In this document: piece after piece, positions 45,047-54,031 of the stretch
Layout of the letters: each line of letters begins with the position of its first letter
Position numbering within the stretch: position 1 is the first letter of the stretch
DNA from: DASXAI01 sp963728985
GTDB taxonomy: Bacteria > Actinomycetota > Acidimicrobiia > Acidimicrobiales > Ilumatobacteraceae
Reading direction: 5' to 3'
NCBI GenBank assembly: GCA_963728985.1
Contig: CAVSME010000008.1
Span: 1-64,000, forward strand
Length of the DNA: 64,000 nucleotides
Translations under genes and position numbers: made by a program
The notes under the pieces: generated by a model
What the model was told of the DNA's origin: nothing
The model's input: only the letters and a program-made list of their open reading frames with translations
Databases searched by the model: none

Positions 45047-45538
45047 ATGAGCCAGCCAGACATCGAGCACGGCGAACTGATCACGCCCGGCGAGGCCCCT
45101 GAAGAGTCGACCCCCGACACCGAATCGGTGCAGTCGCCGGCCAAGGTCATGCGCATCGGCACGATGGTCAAGCAGCTGCTCGACGAGGTCCGAGCGGCAC
45201 CGCTCGACGACAAGAGCCGGGAGCGCCTGACCGACATCTACCAGAAGTCGGTGCAGGAGTTGAGCGAGGCGCTGTCACCCGATCTGCAGGCCGAGCTGCA
45301 GGGCTTCGCGCTGCCGTTCGCCAACGGCATGCCGAGCGACGCCGAGCTGCGGGTGGCCCAGGCGCAGCTCGTCGGGTGGCTGGAAGGCCTCTTCCACGGC
45401 ATCCAGGCCACCTTGTTCGCCCAGCAGCTCGCCGCCCAGCAACAGCTCCAGCAGATGCGGGGCGGTCAGGGCCAGCTACCGCCGGGGGCGACGATGCAGC
45501 GCCGCCCCGACGGCGACCGCCCCGGCACCTACCTCTGA
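45047..45538 (+). CDS. bpa: Bacterial proteasome activator
   Basis: The 163-residue protein matches the Bpa/PafE family (DUF2587). It has the helical core VMRIGTMVKQLLDEVRAAPL, then AELRVAQAQLVGWLEGLFHG and the final residues GTYL. In Mycobacterium the C-terminal GQYL motif with penultimate Tyr docks into the 20S proteasome and opens its gate, allowing ATP-independent degradation. The GTYL end keeps the Tyr-Leu. This implies that the organism has a 20S proteasome, although no prcBA gene is in the window. ATG 45047 is preferred; 45035 and 45038 are in-frame alternatives. Confidence 0.9.
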   Translation: MSQPDIEHGELITPGEAPEESTPDTESVQSPAKVMRIGTMVKQLLDEVRAAPLDDKSRERLTDIYQKSVQELSEALSPDLQAELQGFALPFANGMPSDAELRVAQAQLVGWLEGLFHGIQATLFAQQLAAQQQLQQMRGGQGQLPPGATMQRRPDGDRPGTYL

Positions 45539-45541
45539 GCC

Positions 45542-45591
45542 GTACTGACGCGACATATCAACCTCTGCGACACATATCGCGCACGAGATGA
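45542..45591 (+). repeat. Family 1 repeat, copy D (subtype 2)
   Basis: It starts 4 bases after the bpa stop with GTACTGACGCGA and ATATCAACCTCTGCGACAC, then ATCGCGCACGAGATG. It matches the reverse complement of copy B over 50 bases at about 40 positions. It fills the gap to the convergent phosphodiesterase stop. Confidence 0.8.
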
Positions 45592-45597
45592 CCGCGT

Positions 45598-46722
45598 TCA
45601 CCGGGTGCCGGCGAGCAGCGGGACGTACATCTCGGCGCTGGTGAGCGAGCCGTGCCGGGACACGAGCCGGAACGGGCCGGAGTCGGCCGGGTCGTCGAAC
45701 GCCATGGGCTCGCGCGCCACCAGGGCGACGTCGCCGACGCGATCGGCGGCGTCCGCGCTCAGCCGGGGGCCGAACCAGCCCTCGTCGCAGACCTGCTCGA
45801 CCGGCACCACCCAGGCCACGTCGCCATGGGCATCGGCGGCGGCGGCGAGGAGGTCGCCGTCGGCGCCGGGCCGGGCGTGCAACCACCGGAACCGCCCCTC
45901 GCCCGACTGGAGCGCCACCATGTCGAGCACGGCCGGATCGGGCGTGACCAGCCGGGGCCCGCAGTCGACCTGGCCGTGATCCGACGTCACGAGGAGGGCG
46001 GCGTCGGCGGGCAGGGCGGCCCGCAACTCGGCCACGAGGTGATCGGCGGCGGCCAGCTCGGCGTCGTAGTGCTCCTCGAGGCCGTACTCGTGGGCCACCT
46101 TGTCGATGCCCTCGTAGTAGGCGTAGACGAACGGCTCGCCGCTGGCCAGCAGCCGCCGCACCTCCACCACCAGCGACGACGGCAGCCGGTAGCCGATCTG
46201 GCGCACGCCCGCGAGATGGGCCAGCGAGAAGCCCGAGCCGGCGAACTCGGCCTTGGTCACCACCGGGACGTTGGCCCCGAGGAAGGGCGCCATCGGCTGG
46301 AACTGCCCGGGCGGTATGCGGCGCCGGGCGTCGCCGCTGCCGGTGGCCCACCGCAGCACGTTGAGCACCTCGCCGTGCACGTCGATGCGGTAGCCGATGA
46401 CGCCGTGCTCGCCCGGGGTGAGCCCGGTGCTGATCGAGGTGAGGGCGGTGGCCGTGGTGGACGGGGCCACCGTGGTGATCGGCCCGCCCGTGAGCGAGCG
46501 CAGCGTGGGCGCCAGCGCCCAGCGGGCCTCGAGCTGCTCCCACCCGAGGCCGTCGAGCACGACGAGCACGACCTGGCGGGCATGGGCGACCACGGCGGGC
46601 ATCCAGGCGGGCAGGGGTACCGTCGGGCGGCGGGCCACCAGCGCGGGGACGAGGTGGTGGACGCAGGCGCCACCGTAGTCAGGGAGCACGGGATGGTCGC
46701 CCACGACCCCGAAGTCCACCAC
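45598..46722 (-). CDS. Alkaline phosphatase superfamily nucleotide pyrophosphatase/phosphodiesterase
   Basis: The 374-residue protein has the NPP-type metal sites and nucleophile: VVLVVLDGLGWEQ, STTATALTSISTGL (Thr nucleophile candidate), the mid-domain YYEGIDKVAHEYG and TSDHGQVDCG. It would hydrolyse phosphodiester or pyrophosphate bonds; the substrate is unknown. No signal peptide is evident. GTG 46722 is chosen (46719 also possible). It is divergent from the Rrf2 regulator, with 63 bases between the starts. Confidence 0.85.
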   Translation of the reverse strand: MVDFGVVGDHPVLPDYGGACVHHLVPALVARRPTVPLPAWMPAVVAHARQVVLVVLDGLGWEQLEARWALAPTLRSLTGGPITTVAPSTTATALTSISTGLTPGEHGVIGYRIDVHGEVLNVLRWATGSGDARRRIPPGQFQPMAPFLGANVPVVTKAEFAGSGFSLAHLAGVRQIGYRLPSSLVVEVRRLLASGEPFVYAYYEGIDKVAHEYGLEEHYDAELAAADHLVAELRAALPADAALLVTSDHGQVDCGPRLVTPDPAVLDMVALQSGEGRFRWLHARPGADGDLLAAAADAHGDVAWVVPVEQVCDEGWFGPRLSADAADRVGDVALVAREPMAFDDPADSGPFRLVSRHGSLTSAEMYVPLLAGTR

Positions 46723-46785
46723 CCGCCATCCCGGCGCGCCAGATCGGTACTGCTCGACGGCCCGACCAGCCCGTACGATGAGGCC

Positions 46786-47223
46786 GTGCGGGTCTCGACC
46801 AGAGGGGACTACGCCTGCCGGGCGCTGCTGTCGCTGGCGCTCCACGCCGGCGAGGGGATGCCGACGTCGGTGCGCGACATCGCGGAGCGCACGGGCCTCC
46901 CCCAGCCCTACCTGGAGCAGATCCTGCTGGCCCTGAAGGGCGCCGGCCTCGTGCGCTCGAAGCGGGGGGTGGGCGGCGGGTACATCCTGGCCCGGCCGCC
47001 GGTCGACATCCGCCTGTCGGACGTGGTGAGCGCCGTCGACGGCCCCATCACCCTCGGCGACTTCGGCGAGCCGCACCAGGACGGGGCCTGCGACCACGAG
47101 GGGCAGTGCGTGCTCCTGGCCATCTGGCAGGTGGTCGGCGAGCAGATCCGCCACCAGCTCGACGGCTACACGCTGGCCGACGTCGCCTCGGCCGCCCGGG
47201 GCGAGACCGCCTGGCCGGAGTGA
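46786..47223 (+). CDS. Rrf2 family transcriptional regulator
   Basis: The 145-residue protein has the Rrf2 winged helix (STRGDYACRALLSLALHAG, TGLPQPYLEQILLALKGAGL, VGGGYILARPP). It also has a C-terminal Cys pair, CDHEGQC, with the spacing of the first two Fe-S ligands of IscR/NsrR; the third ligand position is not Cys. It may sense iron-sulfur status or redox through an unusual cluster. It starts at GTG 46786. Confidence 0.88.
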   Translation: MRVSTRGDYACRALLSLALHAGEGMPTSVRDIAERTGLPQPYLEQILLALKGAGLVRSKRGVGGGYILARPPVDIRLSDVVSAVDGPITLGDFGEPHQDGACDHEGQCVLLAIWQVVGEQIRHQLDGYTLADVASAARGETAWPE

Positions 47224-47237
47224 GGCGGCCCACCACC

Positions 47238-47286
47238 GATCTGATGCGCGATCGGCCACGCATACCGGGTTGAAGCGCGTCAGTTC
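47238..47286 (-). repeat. Family 1 repeat, copy E (diverged)
   Basis: GATCTGATGCGCGAT and GGTTGAAGCGCGTCAGTTC keep both ends of the family, but the middle has drifted. It fills the gap between the Rrf2 stop and the rluD stop, and its last 7 bases are the 3' end of rluD. Confidence 0.6.
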
Positions 47287-48200
47287 GTGGCGTCGAGGGT
47301 GGCGAGGAGGGCGCTCATGTCGGCGGGCATCGGCGACGTGAACCGCACGCGCTCGTGGCGGGCGGGATGGTCGAAGGCCAGCGCGGTGGCGTGCAGCATC
47401 GGGCGGGCGGCGGCGAGCCCCGGCCGCACCCCGCCGTACCGGTCGTCGCCGACCACCGGGTGCCCGATGGCGGCGAGGTGCACCCGGATCTGGTGGGTGC
47501 GGCCCGATTCCAGTCGGCACCGCAGCAGCGCCACCTCGGGTGCCGCCCACGACCGCTCCACCTCGTAGGCGGTGCGGGCCGGCCGCCCGGTCACCGCCAC
47601 CGCCATGCGCGTGGGATCGCGCGCCGAGCGGCCGATGGGCGCGTCCACCACGCCCCGGCGGGCCTCGGGCACCCCCCAGGCCAGCGCCAGATACTCCCGG
47701 TTGGCCGTGCGGGCGGCCAGTTGCCGCACCAACGAGGCGTAGGCGGCGTCGGTGCGAGCCACCACCACCAGACCCGACGTGCCGGCGTCCAGGCGGTGCA
47801 CGATGCCGGGGCGGTCGGGGTCGGGTCCCACGCCGGCGATCTCCGGGTAGAGCGCCAGCAACCCGTTCACCATCGTGCCGGTGGCGTTGCCGGCGCCCGG
47901 GTGGACCACCAGCCCGACCGGCTTGTCCACCACCACCACCGAGTCGTCGGCGTACACCACCGGCACCTCCACCGACGCGTCGGCCTCGGCGCCGGCGGGG
48001 GCGCCAGGAGGCTCGGCGGTGACGCTCAGCGTCTGGCCCGCCCGCACCCGCTGCTTGCCGCCGATCACGACGTCGCCGTCGAGGTGCACCGCCCGATCGT
48101 GGATCAGGCCGGCAGCGGCGGCGCGACTGACGCCGCACAGCATGGACACCAGGCGGTCGACCCGTTCGCCGTCGAGGGCGGCAGGGACGACCTCGATCAT
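47280..48200 (-). CDS. rluD: RluD family pseudouridine synthase
   Basis: The 306-residue protein has an N-terminal S4 RNA-binding domain (RVDRLVSMLCGVSRAAAAGL) and the RluA/RluD catalytic motif HRLDAGTSGL with the catalytic Asp, then GRTHQIRVHLAAIGHPVVGD. It would isomerise specific uridines in 23S rRNA. ATG 48200 overlaps the lspA stop as ATGA, the usual lspA-rluD operon. Confidence 0.93.
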   Translation of the reverse strand: MIEVVPAALDGERVDRLVSMLCGVSRAAAAGLIHDRAVHLDGDVVIGGKQRVRAGQTLSVTAEPPGAPAGAEADASVEVPVVYADDSVVVVDKPVGLVVHPGAGNATGTMVNGLLALYPEIAGVGPDPDRPGIVHRLDAGTSGLVVVARTDAAYASLVRQLAARTANREYLALAWGVPEARRGVVDAPIGRSARDPTRMAVAVTGRPARTAYEVERSWAAPEVALLRCRLESGRTHQIRVHLAAIGHPVVGDDRYGGVRPGLAAARPMLHATALAFDHPARHERVRFTSPMPADMSALLATLDATN

Positions 48201-48646
48201 CGGGCTCCTGGGTCCGGAGCGAGGAAGGTCGACACCAACAACAGGATGCCGCCGATCACGACGGCGGCATCGGCCACGTTGAACACGGGCCACCATTGCA
48301 GGTCGATGAAGTCCACGACCTCGCCGGCCAGGAAGCCGTCGCCGGAGCGGAACAGCCGGTCGACGATGTTGCCGGCGGCGCCGCCGACGACGAGGCCGAC
48401 GGCCACCGAGGCGACGGTCGAGCCGGTGCGGCGCAGCGAGATGAGCAGCACGGCCACGACCACGATGGCCACCACGCCGATCACCGGGCCGAGGCCCCGC
48501 CCCTGGCTGAACGCCATGCCGCCGTTGAACGTGAGGTGGAAGCGCAGGGTCCAGATCACGTCGATGTCGTGGCCGTCGTCGAGGGCGCTGACCGCCCAGG
48601 CCTTCGTCAGCTGATCAACGAGCAGGACCAGGGCGGCGACTGCCAT
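48197..48646 (-). CDS. lspA: Lipoprotein signal peptidase (signal peptidase II)
   Basis: The 149-residue membrane protein has four helices and both catalytic Asp motifs: GNIVDRLF (Asp96) and FNVADAAV (Asp126). It removes signal peptides from diacylated prolipoproteins. ATG 48646 is the start; the upstream in-frame extension to 48754 overlaps the dksA-like gene and is not hydrophobic. It lies 53 bases after that gene. Confidence 0.94.
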   Translation of the reverse strand: MAVAALVLLVDQLTKAWAVSALDDGHDIDVIWTLRFHLTFNGGMAFSQGRGLGPVIGVVAIVVVAVLLISLRRTGSTVASVAVGLVVGGAAGNIVDRLFRSGDGFLAGEVVDFIDLQWWPVFNVADAAVVIGGILLLVSTFLAPDPGAR

Positions 48647-48699
48647 AGTGATGGCCGTGCTCCTCGACGCCTTCGACGTCAAGGGGCGCGGCGACGCGC

Positions 48700-49281
48700 T
48701 CACCGCCGAGTGCCGAGGCCGCCGACCTTCTCCTCGACCAGCTCGGTGGCCCACGGGATGGCCCTCAGGCGGTCCTTGGGGATGGCCCGGCCGGAGACCA
48801 CGGAGAAGCCGTAGGTGCCCTCGCCGATGCGCAGCAGCGCGGCGTCGATGTCGGCGATCATCTGGCGGGCCTGGGCCGACAGGGCCAGGTCGCGCTCACG
48901 CTCGACCACCAGCGAGTCACCCTCGCCCGACTCGTCGTCGAACTGGACGTCGCCCGGATCGAGGTCCTCCATCAACGACGCCGCTTCGCCTTCCAGACGC
49001 TCGGCCGAGCCCAGCAGCTTGGCCCGCTCCTCGAGCAGCAGCTCACGCTGGCCGTCGAGGAACTTGGCGTCGAACGGGGAGGCACCGGTGCGCTTGGCCG
49101 GCTCCGGTGCCTTGGCGGCGGTCTTCTTCGCCGGCGCCTTGGTGGCGGTCGCGGCCGGCACCGCCTTCGACTCGTCCTTCCGCGCCTCGGGCTTGGCGGC
49201 CACCTTCTTGGCAGCGGCAGGGGCGGCCTTGGCGGCCTCCTTCTTGGCGGGGGCAGACTTCTTCGGAGCGGGTTTGGCCAT
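48700..49281 (-). CDS. DksA/TraR-like protein with Lys/Ala-rich tail and no zinc cysteines
   Basis: The 193-residue protein has a long Lys/Ala/Pro N-terminus (1-65, KKTAAK and PAKK type repeats, like histone H1 tails). A helical hairpin (LDGQRELLLEERAKLLG, DSLVVERERDLALSAQARQ) and the DksA C-terminal block GTYGFSVVSGRAIPKDRLRA follow. The usual zinc-finger Cys are all replaced; no Cys is left. Canonical DksA binds RNA polymerase through the secondary channel. The tail suggests that this one binds nucleic acid. It lies upstream of lspA on the same strand. Confidence 0.85.
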   Translation of the reverse strand: MAKPAPKKSAPAKKEAAKAAPAAAKKVAAKPEARKDESKAVPAATATKAPAKKTAAKAPEPAKRTGASPFDAKFLDGQRELLLEERAKLLGSAERLEGEAASLMEDLDPGDVQFDDESGEGDSLVVERERDLALSAQARQMIADIDAALLRIGEGTYGFSVVSGRAIPKDRLRAIPWATELVEEKVGGLGTRR

Positions 49282-49342
49282 CAGTGACAGGTCCTTCCGG
49301 GCGGATGGAGTCGGTGGATGCTACGTGCCGGGCACGGTGTCA

Positions 49343-49690
49343 TCAACGGCGCCCGCTGCGGCGCTGACTGCCAGCGCCGACGGTGGCCAGCAGCCGCTCC
49401 AGGGCGGAGTCGGCATTGTCGGGCTCGAGACCCGCCAGCCGGAAGCGCTTGGCCCGGCTGGTCGCGCCCGACGCCAGCGTCACATCGGCCGCCTTCAGCC
49501 CGAACTCGGCGGCCAGGAATTCGACCAGCGCGGCGTTGGCCCGCCCGTCCACGGGCGGCGCGGCCACCCGCACCTTGACGGCGTCGCCCTGGCGGCCGGT
49601 GACGGCGGTGCGCCCGGCGCCCGGCGACACGTGGACGCGCAGCACGACGGCACCCTCGGCCACGTCATACAGATCGGTCACGTCACTCAC
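49343..49690 (-). CDS. DUF167 family protein (YggU-like)
   Basis: The 115-residue protein has the DUF167 core: LRVHVSPGAGRTAVTG, VKVRVAAPPVDGRANAALVE and LASGATSRAKRFRL. Function unknown, but widely linked to the yggS-yggT region. GTG 49690 overlaps the stop of a 42-codon ORF, which itself overlaps the ileS stop, so it is probably translated from the ileS message. Confidence 0.85.
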   Translation of the reverse strand: MSDVTDLYDVAEGAVVLRVHVSPGAGRTAVTGRQGDAVKVRVAAPPVDGRANAALVEFLAAEFGLKAADVTLASGATSRAKRFRLAGLEPDNADSALERLLATVGAGSQRRSGRR

Positions 49691-49815
49691 TGGTCCACAC
49701 TCCAATCCTCGGCACGGAGTGGACGCGGTGCTGGGCGGGCGGCACCAGTGAGCGGTTCGCCGCTGCGCGGCGAACAACACACCGTGTCTCTGATGAGCTC
49801 GCTCCGCTCACTCAC
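49687..49815 (-). CDS. 42-residue coupling ORF created by a family 3 repeat
   Basis: GTG 49815 overlaps the ileS stop as GTGA. The frame runs 42 codons, and its TGA (49687-49689) overlaps the DUF167 start as GTGA. The peptide starts MSERSELIRDTVCCS and ends EDWSVDQ. The first part is the family 3 repeat, seen also at the N-termini of MurB and an SDR. The rest includes the hairpin TTCGCCGCTGCGCGGCGAA. The exact tiling argues that ribosomes pass through it; the peptide itself may have no function. Confidence 0.5.
   Translation of the reverse strand: MSERSELIRDTVCCSPRSGEPLTGAARPAPRPLRAEDWSVDQ
49779..49815 (-). repeat. Family 3 start-module repeat
   Basis: Minus-strand GTGAGTGAGCGGAGCGAGCT and CATCAGAGACACGGTG begin on the ileS stop. 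They match the copy at 29019-29055 in most positions. Confidence 0.75.
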
Positions 49816-52800
49816 GCCCGCACCACCTCCACCTCCACCTCGCCGGCGGCGAGGTCGTCGTCGATCACGAAGGACGCTGCCGTCGCCAGGACCTCATCGG
49901 CCACGAACGTCCGGAACGGCTCCAGCGCCTGCACGACGGCGCCCGACGCCCGCACGACGAGGCCGATCCGGTCGCTCACGTGCAGGCCGGCGTCGCGCCG
50001 CGCTTGCTGCACGGTGCGCACCAGATCGCGCGCCTGGCCTTCGGCCTCCAACTCGGGGGTGACGGCGGTATCGACGTGCACGATGCCAGCGCCGCCCGGC
50101 AAGGTCGCCGAGCTGTCGGGATCGGTCGCCGCCAGCCGCACCTCGGCCTCGCCCTCCAGGAGTTGCACGCCGCCGACCACCGGCAGCTCGCCTGCGGTGA
50201 GCTCGTAGTCGCCCGCCTTGTACGCGCGCATCACGCGCTGCATGTCGGCGCCGAGCCGCGGCCCGAGCGCGGCGGGCACGAGCTTGAGCTCGTAGGTGGC
50301 GTCGGCCCCCACGTTCTCGGTGAAGCCGACGCTCTTCACGTTGACCTCGTCCTGGATGAGGCCGGCGAACGGCACCATGGCGTCGGCGCCCGGAGCCGTG
50401 ACGGTCAGCGACTGCAGCGGCAGCCTCACCCGCAAGCCGCGCGCCTTGCGGATCGACAGCGCCGCCGAGCACACGTCGCGCACGCGATCCATGGCGGCGA
50501 CGAGATCAGGATCCGACGGCAGCGCGTCGGCATCGGGCCAGTCGGCCAGGTGCACGCTGCGCTCGTTCGTGAGCCCACGGTAGATCTCCTCGGCGACGAG
50601 CGGCAGCAGCGGCGCCGACAGCCGGGTCAGCACGTGCAGCGTGGTGTAGAGCGTGTCGAAGGCGTCGCCGTCGCCGCTCCAGAACCGGTCGCGGCTGCGG
50701 CGGATGTACCAGTTGGTGAGGGCGTCCAGGAAGCTCCGCACCGACGCGCACGCGCCGAACAGGTCGTAGGCGTCCATCTGCGTCGTCACGTCGGTGACGA
50801 GGTCGTGGAGCTTGGCCACCAAGTAGCGGTCGAGCACATTGGTCTGGTCGGTGCGCAGCTGTCCGGTGTGGCCCTCGGTGTTGGCGTACAGGGTGAAGAA
50901 CGACCACGCGTTCCACAGGGGGCGCAGCACCTGATTGGCCGCGTCACGGATGCCCTGCTCGTTCACGATGAGGTCGGCGCCGCGCAGGATGGCCGACGAC
51001 AGCAGGAACCAGCGCACGGCGTCGGCGCCGTAGGTGTCGAACATCTCGAGCGGATCGACGTAGTTGCGCAGGCTCTTCGATGCCTTCTGGCCGTCGGTGC
51101 CGAGGACGATGCCGTGCGACACGCACGTCTGGAAGGCGGGGCGATCGAACAGCGCTGTGGCCAGCACGTGCAACGTGTAGAACCAGCCACGCGTCTGGCC
51201 GATGTACTCCACGATGAAATCGCCCGGGTAGTGGTGCTCGAACCAGTCGGCGTTCTCGAACGGGTAGTGCACCTGCGCGAACGGCATCGAGCCCGACTCG
51301 AACCAGCAGTCGAGCACCTCGGGAACGCGCCGCATCATCGACTGGCCGGTGGGATCGTCGGGGTTGGGCCGCACCAGCTCGTCGACGGACGGGCGATGGA
51401 GGTCGGTGACCGTGACGCCGAAGTCGCGCTCGAGGTCGGCGAGGCTGCCGTAGACGTCGACGCGCGGGTAGCGCGGGTCGTCGCTCTTCCACACGGGGAT
51501 GGGTGAGCCCCAGAAGCGGTTGCGGCTGATGGACCAGTCGCGGCGCGTGCTCCAGCCACTTGCCGAAGCTGCCGTCGCGGATGTGCTCGGGCACCCAGCG
51601 GATCTGCTGGTTGAGCTCCACCATGCGGTCGCGGAACTTGGTGACCTGCACGAACCACGACGACACGGCCCGGTAGACGAGCGGCCGCGAGCACCGCCAG
51701 CAGTGCGGGTACGAGTGGTCGTAGGTCTCGTGGCGAACGACGTGGCCGGCGTCCTTCAGCGCACGGATGACGCCGGGGTTGGCGTCGAAGACGTGGACGC
51801 CGGCCCACGGCGCCACCTCGGCCGTGTAGTTGCCGGCGGCGTCCATCGGGCAGACCACGGCGATGTCGTGCTCGGCGCAGGCGTTCTGGTCGTCCTCGCC
51901 GAAGCCGGGCGCGAGGTGCACGACGCCGGTGCCGTCCTCGGTCGAGACGAAGTCGGCGGCGATGACCTGGAACGCGTTCGGCTGCTCCGCGAAGAACGGG
52001 AACAGCGGCGTGTACCGGTGGCCGACCAGATCACGACCCTTGAACGTGGTCGCCACCGTCGCCTCACCCAGCTCGCGCTCGTAGGCGCCGAGGCGGCTCT
52101 CGGCCAGCACGTAGCGCTGACCGTCGGCGTCTATCACCTCCGCGTAGTCGATGTCGTCGCCGACGGCGAGCGCCAGGTTGGCGGGCAGCGTCCACGGCGT
52201 CGTCGTCCACGCCAGCAGGCGGCGGCCGTCGTCCAGCTCGAACCACACCGTGAGGGCCGGGTCCTGGCGGTCGCGGTAGACGTCGTCCATGCGCGTCTCG
52301 GTGTTCGACAGCGGGGTCTGGCACCGCCAGCAGTAAGCCAGCACCCGGTAGCCCTCGTAGACGAGGCCCTTGTCCCACAGCGCCTTGAACGCCCACATGA
52401 CGCTCTCCATGTATGAGAGGTCGAGGGTCTTGTAGTCGTTCTCGAAGTCGACCCAGCGCGCTTGGCGGGTGACGTAGCGCTCCCAGTCCTTCGTGTACTG
52501 GAGCACGCTCGTGCGGCAGGCGTCGTTGAAGGCGGCCACGCCGTACTTCACGATGTCGGGCGGACCGGACAGGCCGAGCTGGCGCTCGGTCTCGACCTCG
52601 GCCGGCAGCCCGTGGCAGTCCCAGCCGAAGCGCCGCTCGACGCGGCGGCCCCGCATGGTCTGGTAGCGGGGAACGGCGTCCTTCACGTAGCCGGTGAGGA
52701 TGTGGCCGTAGTGCGGCAAGCCGTTGGCAAAGGGCGGGCCGTCGTAGAAGACGAACTCGTTGCTGCCGTGCTCGCCGGCGGGGCGGGCTTCGACCGACTC

Positions 52801-52890
52801 GAGGAACGTCGAGTCCCGCTCCCACTGCTCCTGCACGCGCGCCTCGAGGGCAGGGAACCGCAACTGGGGATCGACGTCGGGGTAGCTCAT
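49812..52890 (-). CDS. ileS: Isoleucine--tRNA ligase, interrupted by a frameshift
   Basis: The N-terminal part (ATG 52890) holds the HIGH-type motif LPHYGHILTGYVKD, the editing domain and HCWRCSRPL. The C-terminal part holds the KASKSLRNYVD form of KMSKS and the anticodon-binding domain. They are in different frames, switching after GSFGKWLEHA near 51545. Removing one base at 51541-51546 gives the expected RDWSISRNRFWGSPIPVW and a protein of about 1025 residues, normal for IleRS. As the gene is essential, an error in the sequence is likely. A T-box leader precedes it. Confidence 0.93.
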
Positions 52891-53115
52891 GGTCCTCTCC
52901 TCGCACGGACGGTCTCGTGCGGGGACGAGACGTGACCGTCCCGCGGTACCACCCCGCTTGGCGGCGACCCGGAGATCGACGCCCGCTCGGTTCTCCGGCG
53001 ATCACGGGCCGGACCCGTCCCGTTCTACTGAGGTGGACCGCAGCGCCGGTGCACCCGTTCTTCGGGAGGCTCAGGGGTGATGGCCCCGTCGTCGCCTGTG
53101 GCCCACCACTCTACC
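52891..53115 (-). promoter_or_regulatory. T-box riboswitch of ileS
   Basis: The minus-strand leader contains the conserved T-box core AAGCGGGGTGGTACCGCGG (52941-52959), which pairs with the tRNA acceptor end. A strong hairpin (GTCTCGT/ACGAGAC inside GGACG/CGTCC, about 52905-52938) follows, and then a ribosome site GAGGAGAGG (52894-52902) right before ileS. There is no U-run, so control is probably at translation initiation, as in other actinobacterial ileS T-boxes. An AUC triplet at 53000-53002 is a candidate isoleucine specifier. Uncharged tRNA-Ile would increase ileS expression. Confidence 0.88.
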
Positions 53116-53122
53116 CGGCGCC

Positions 53123-53971
53123 TCAGTCCGACCGGCGGCCTTTCCACCGCTCGTCGGTGAACGGCTCGGGCTCGAAGAACCCCCGCACGAGCTCGTCGTC
53201 GCCCGAGATCACCGGCACCTCGGCGGTGGGCGGACCCGGATCGTCGAAGAGACCGCCGGCAGGCTCGGCCAGCAGCGCCAGATCCTCGGCCACGGTGGGA
53301 TCGCCGTCGCGGCCGTCTCCACGATCGCCCGACCACGCCACCTCGATGTCGCCATCGGCGTCGCCGCCGTCATCGAGCGGCGGGCTGGGCGGGGCCAGCT
53401 CGGTCACCACCAGGCCCGAGGACTCCGACAAGATGGCCCGCAGCGTGCCGGCCACGGTGCCGATGCGCTCACGCTGGTCGCCGATGTGGCGCTCGAGGCG
53501 CGTCGCTTCGGTGTGCAGCTCGTCGCGCCGGGCGGTCAGCGCGGCCACTTCGGCCTCGATGCGGGTCTTCTCGACCGAGGCCGCCCGCCGGGCGTCGGCC
53601 TCGGCGTCGGTGATCATCTGCTCGGCCTTGGCCTGGGCGTCGGCCAGGGTGGAGCGCGACTTCTCGTCGGCGGCGGCCAGGACCGAGCGGGCCTCGTCGT
53701 TGGCCTCGGCGACGGCGGCGTCGGCCGTGCGCTGGGCCAGCAGGAGCGTCCGCTTCATGGCCTCGCCCGGATCCGGCTCCTCCCGGCTGCTCAGCTCCTG
53801 GAGCTTGCCCATGAGCGAGCGGGCCCGGCTGTCGGCCGCCGCCGACTGGGCCTGCACGGCCTCGACGCCCCTCGCCAGCTGGGCGAGGAAGCCACGGACC
53901 TCCTCGGGGTCGTACCCCTTGCGGACGGTGCGGAACTGCACGCCGGTGATGGACTTCGGGCTGAGCTCCAT
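53123..53971 (-). CDS. divIVA: DivIVA domain protein (Wag31-like)
   Basis: The 282-residue protein has the DivIVA N-terminal lipid-binding domain (SPKSITGVQFRTVRKGYDPE, then VRGFLAQL), a long Ala/Glu-rich coiled coil (about 45-170) and an acidic disordered C-terminus. DivIVA marks negatively curved membrane at poles and septa and organises wall growth. The position between the sepF region and ileS is typical for actinobacteria. Confidence 0.9.
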   Translation of the reverse strand: MELSPKSITGVQFRTVRKGYDPEEVRGFLAQLARGVEAVQAQSAAADSRARSLMGKLQELSSREEPDPGEAMKRTLLLAQRTADAAVAEANDEARSVLAAADEKSRSTLADAQAKAEQMITDAEADARRAASVEKTRIEAEVAALTARRDELHTEATRLERHIGDQRERIGTVAGTLRAILSESSGLVVTELAPPSPPLDDGGDADGDIEVAWSGDRGDGRDGDPTVAEDLALLAEPAGGLFDDPGPPTAEVPVISGDDELVRGFFEPEPFTDERWKGRRSD

Positions 53972-54031
53972 CTGGACATCGTACGGCCAGCACGCGCAGC
54001 GATTTGCGATCGGGGGACGTGCAGCGCCCAG

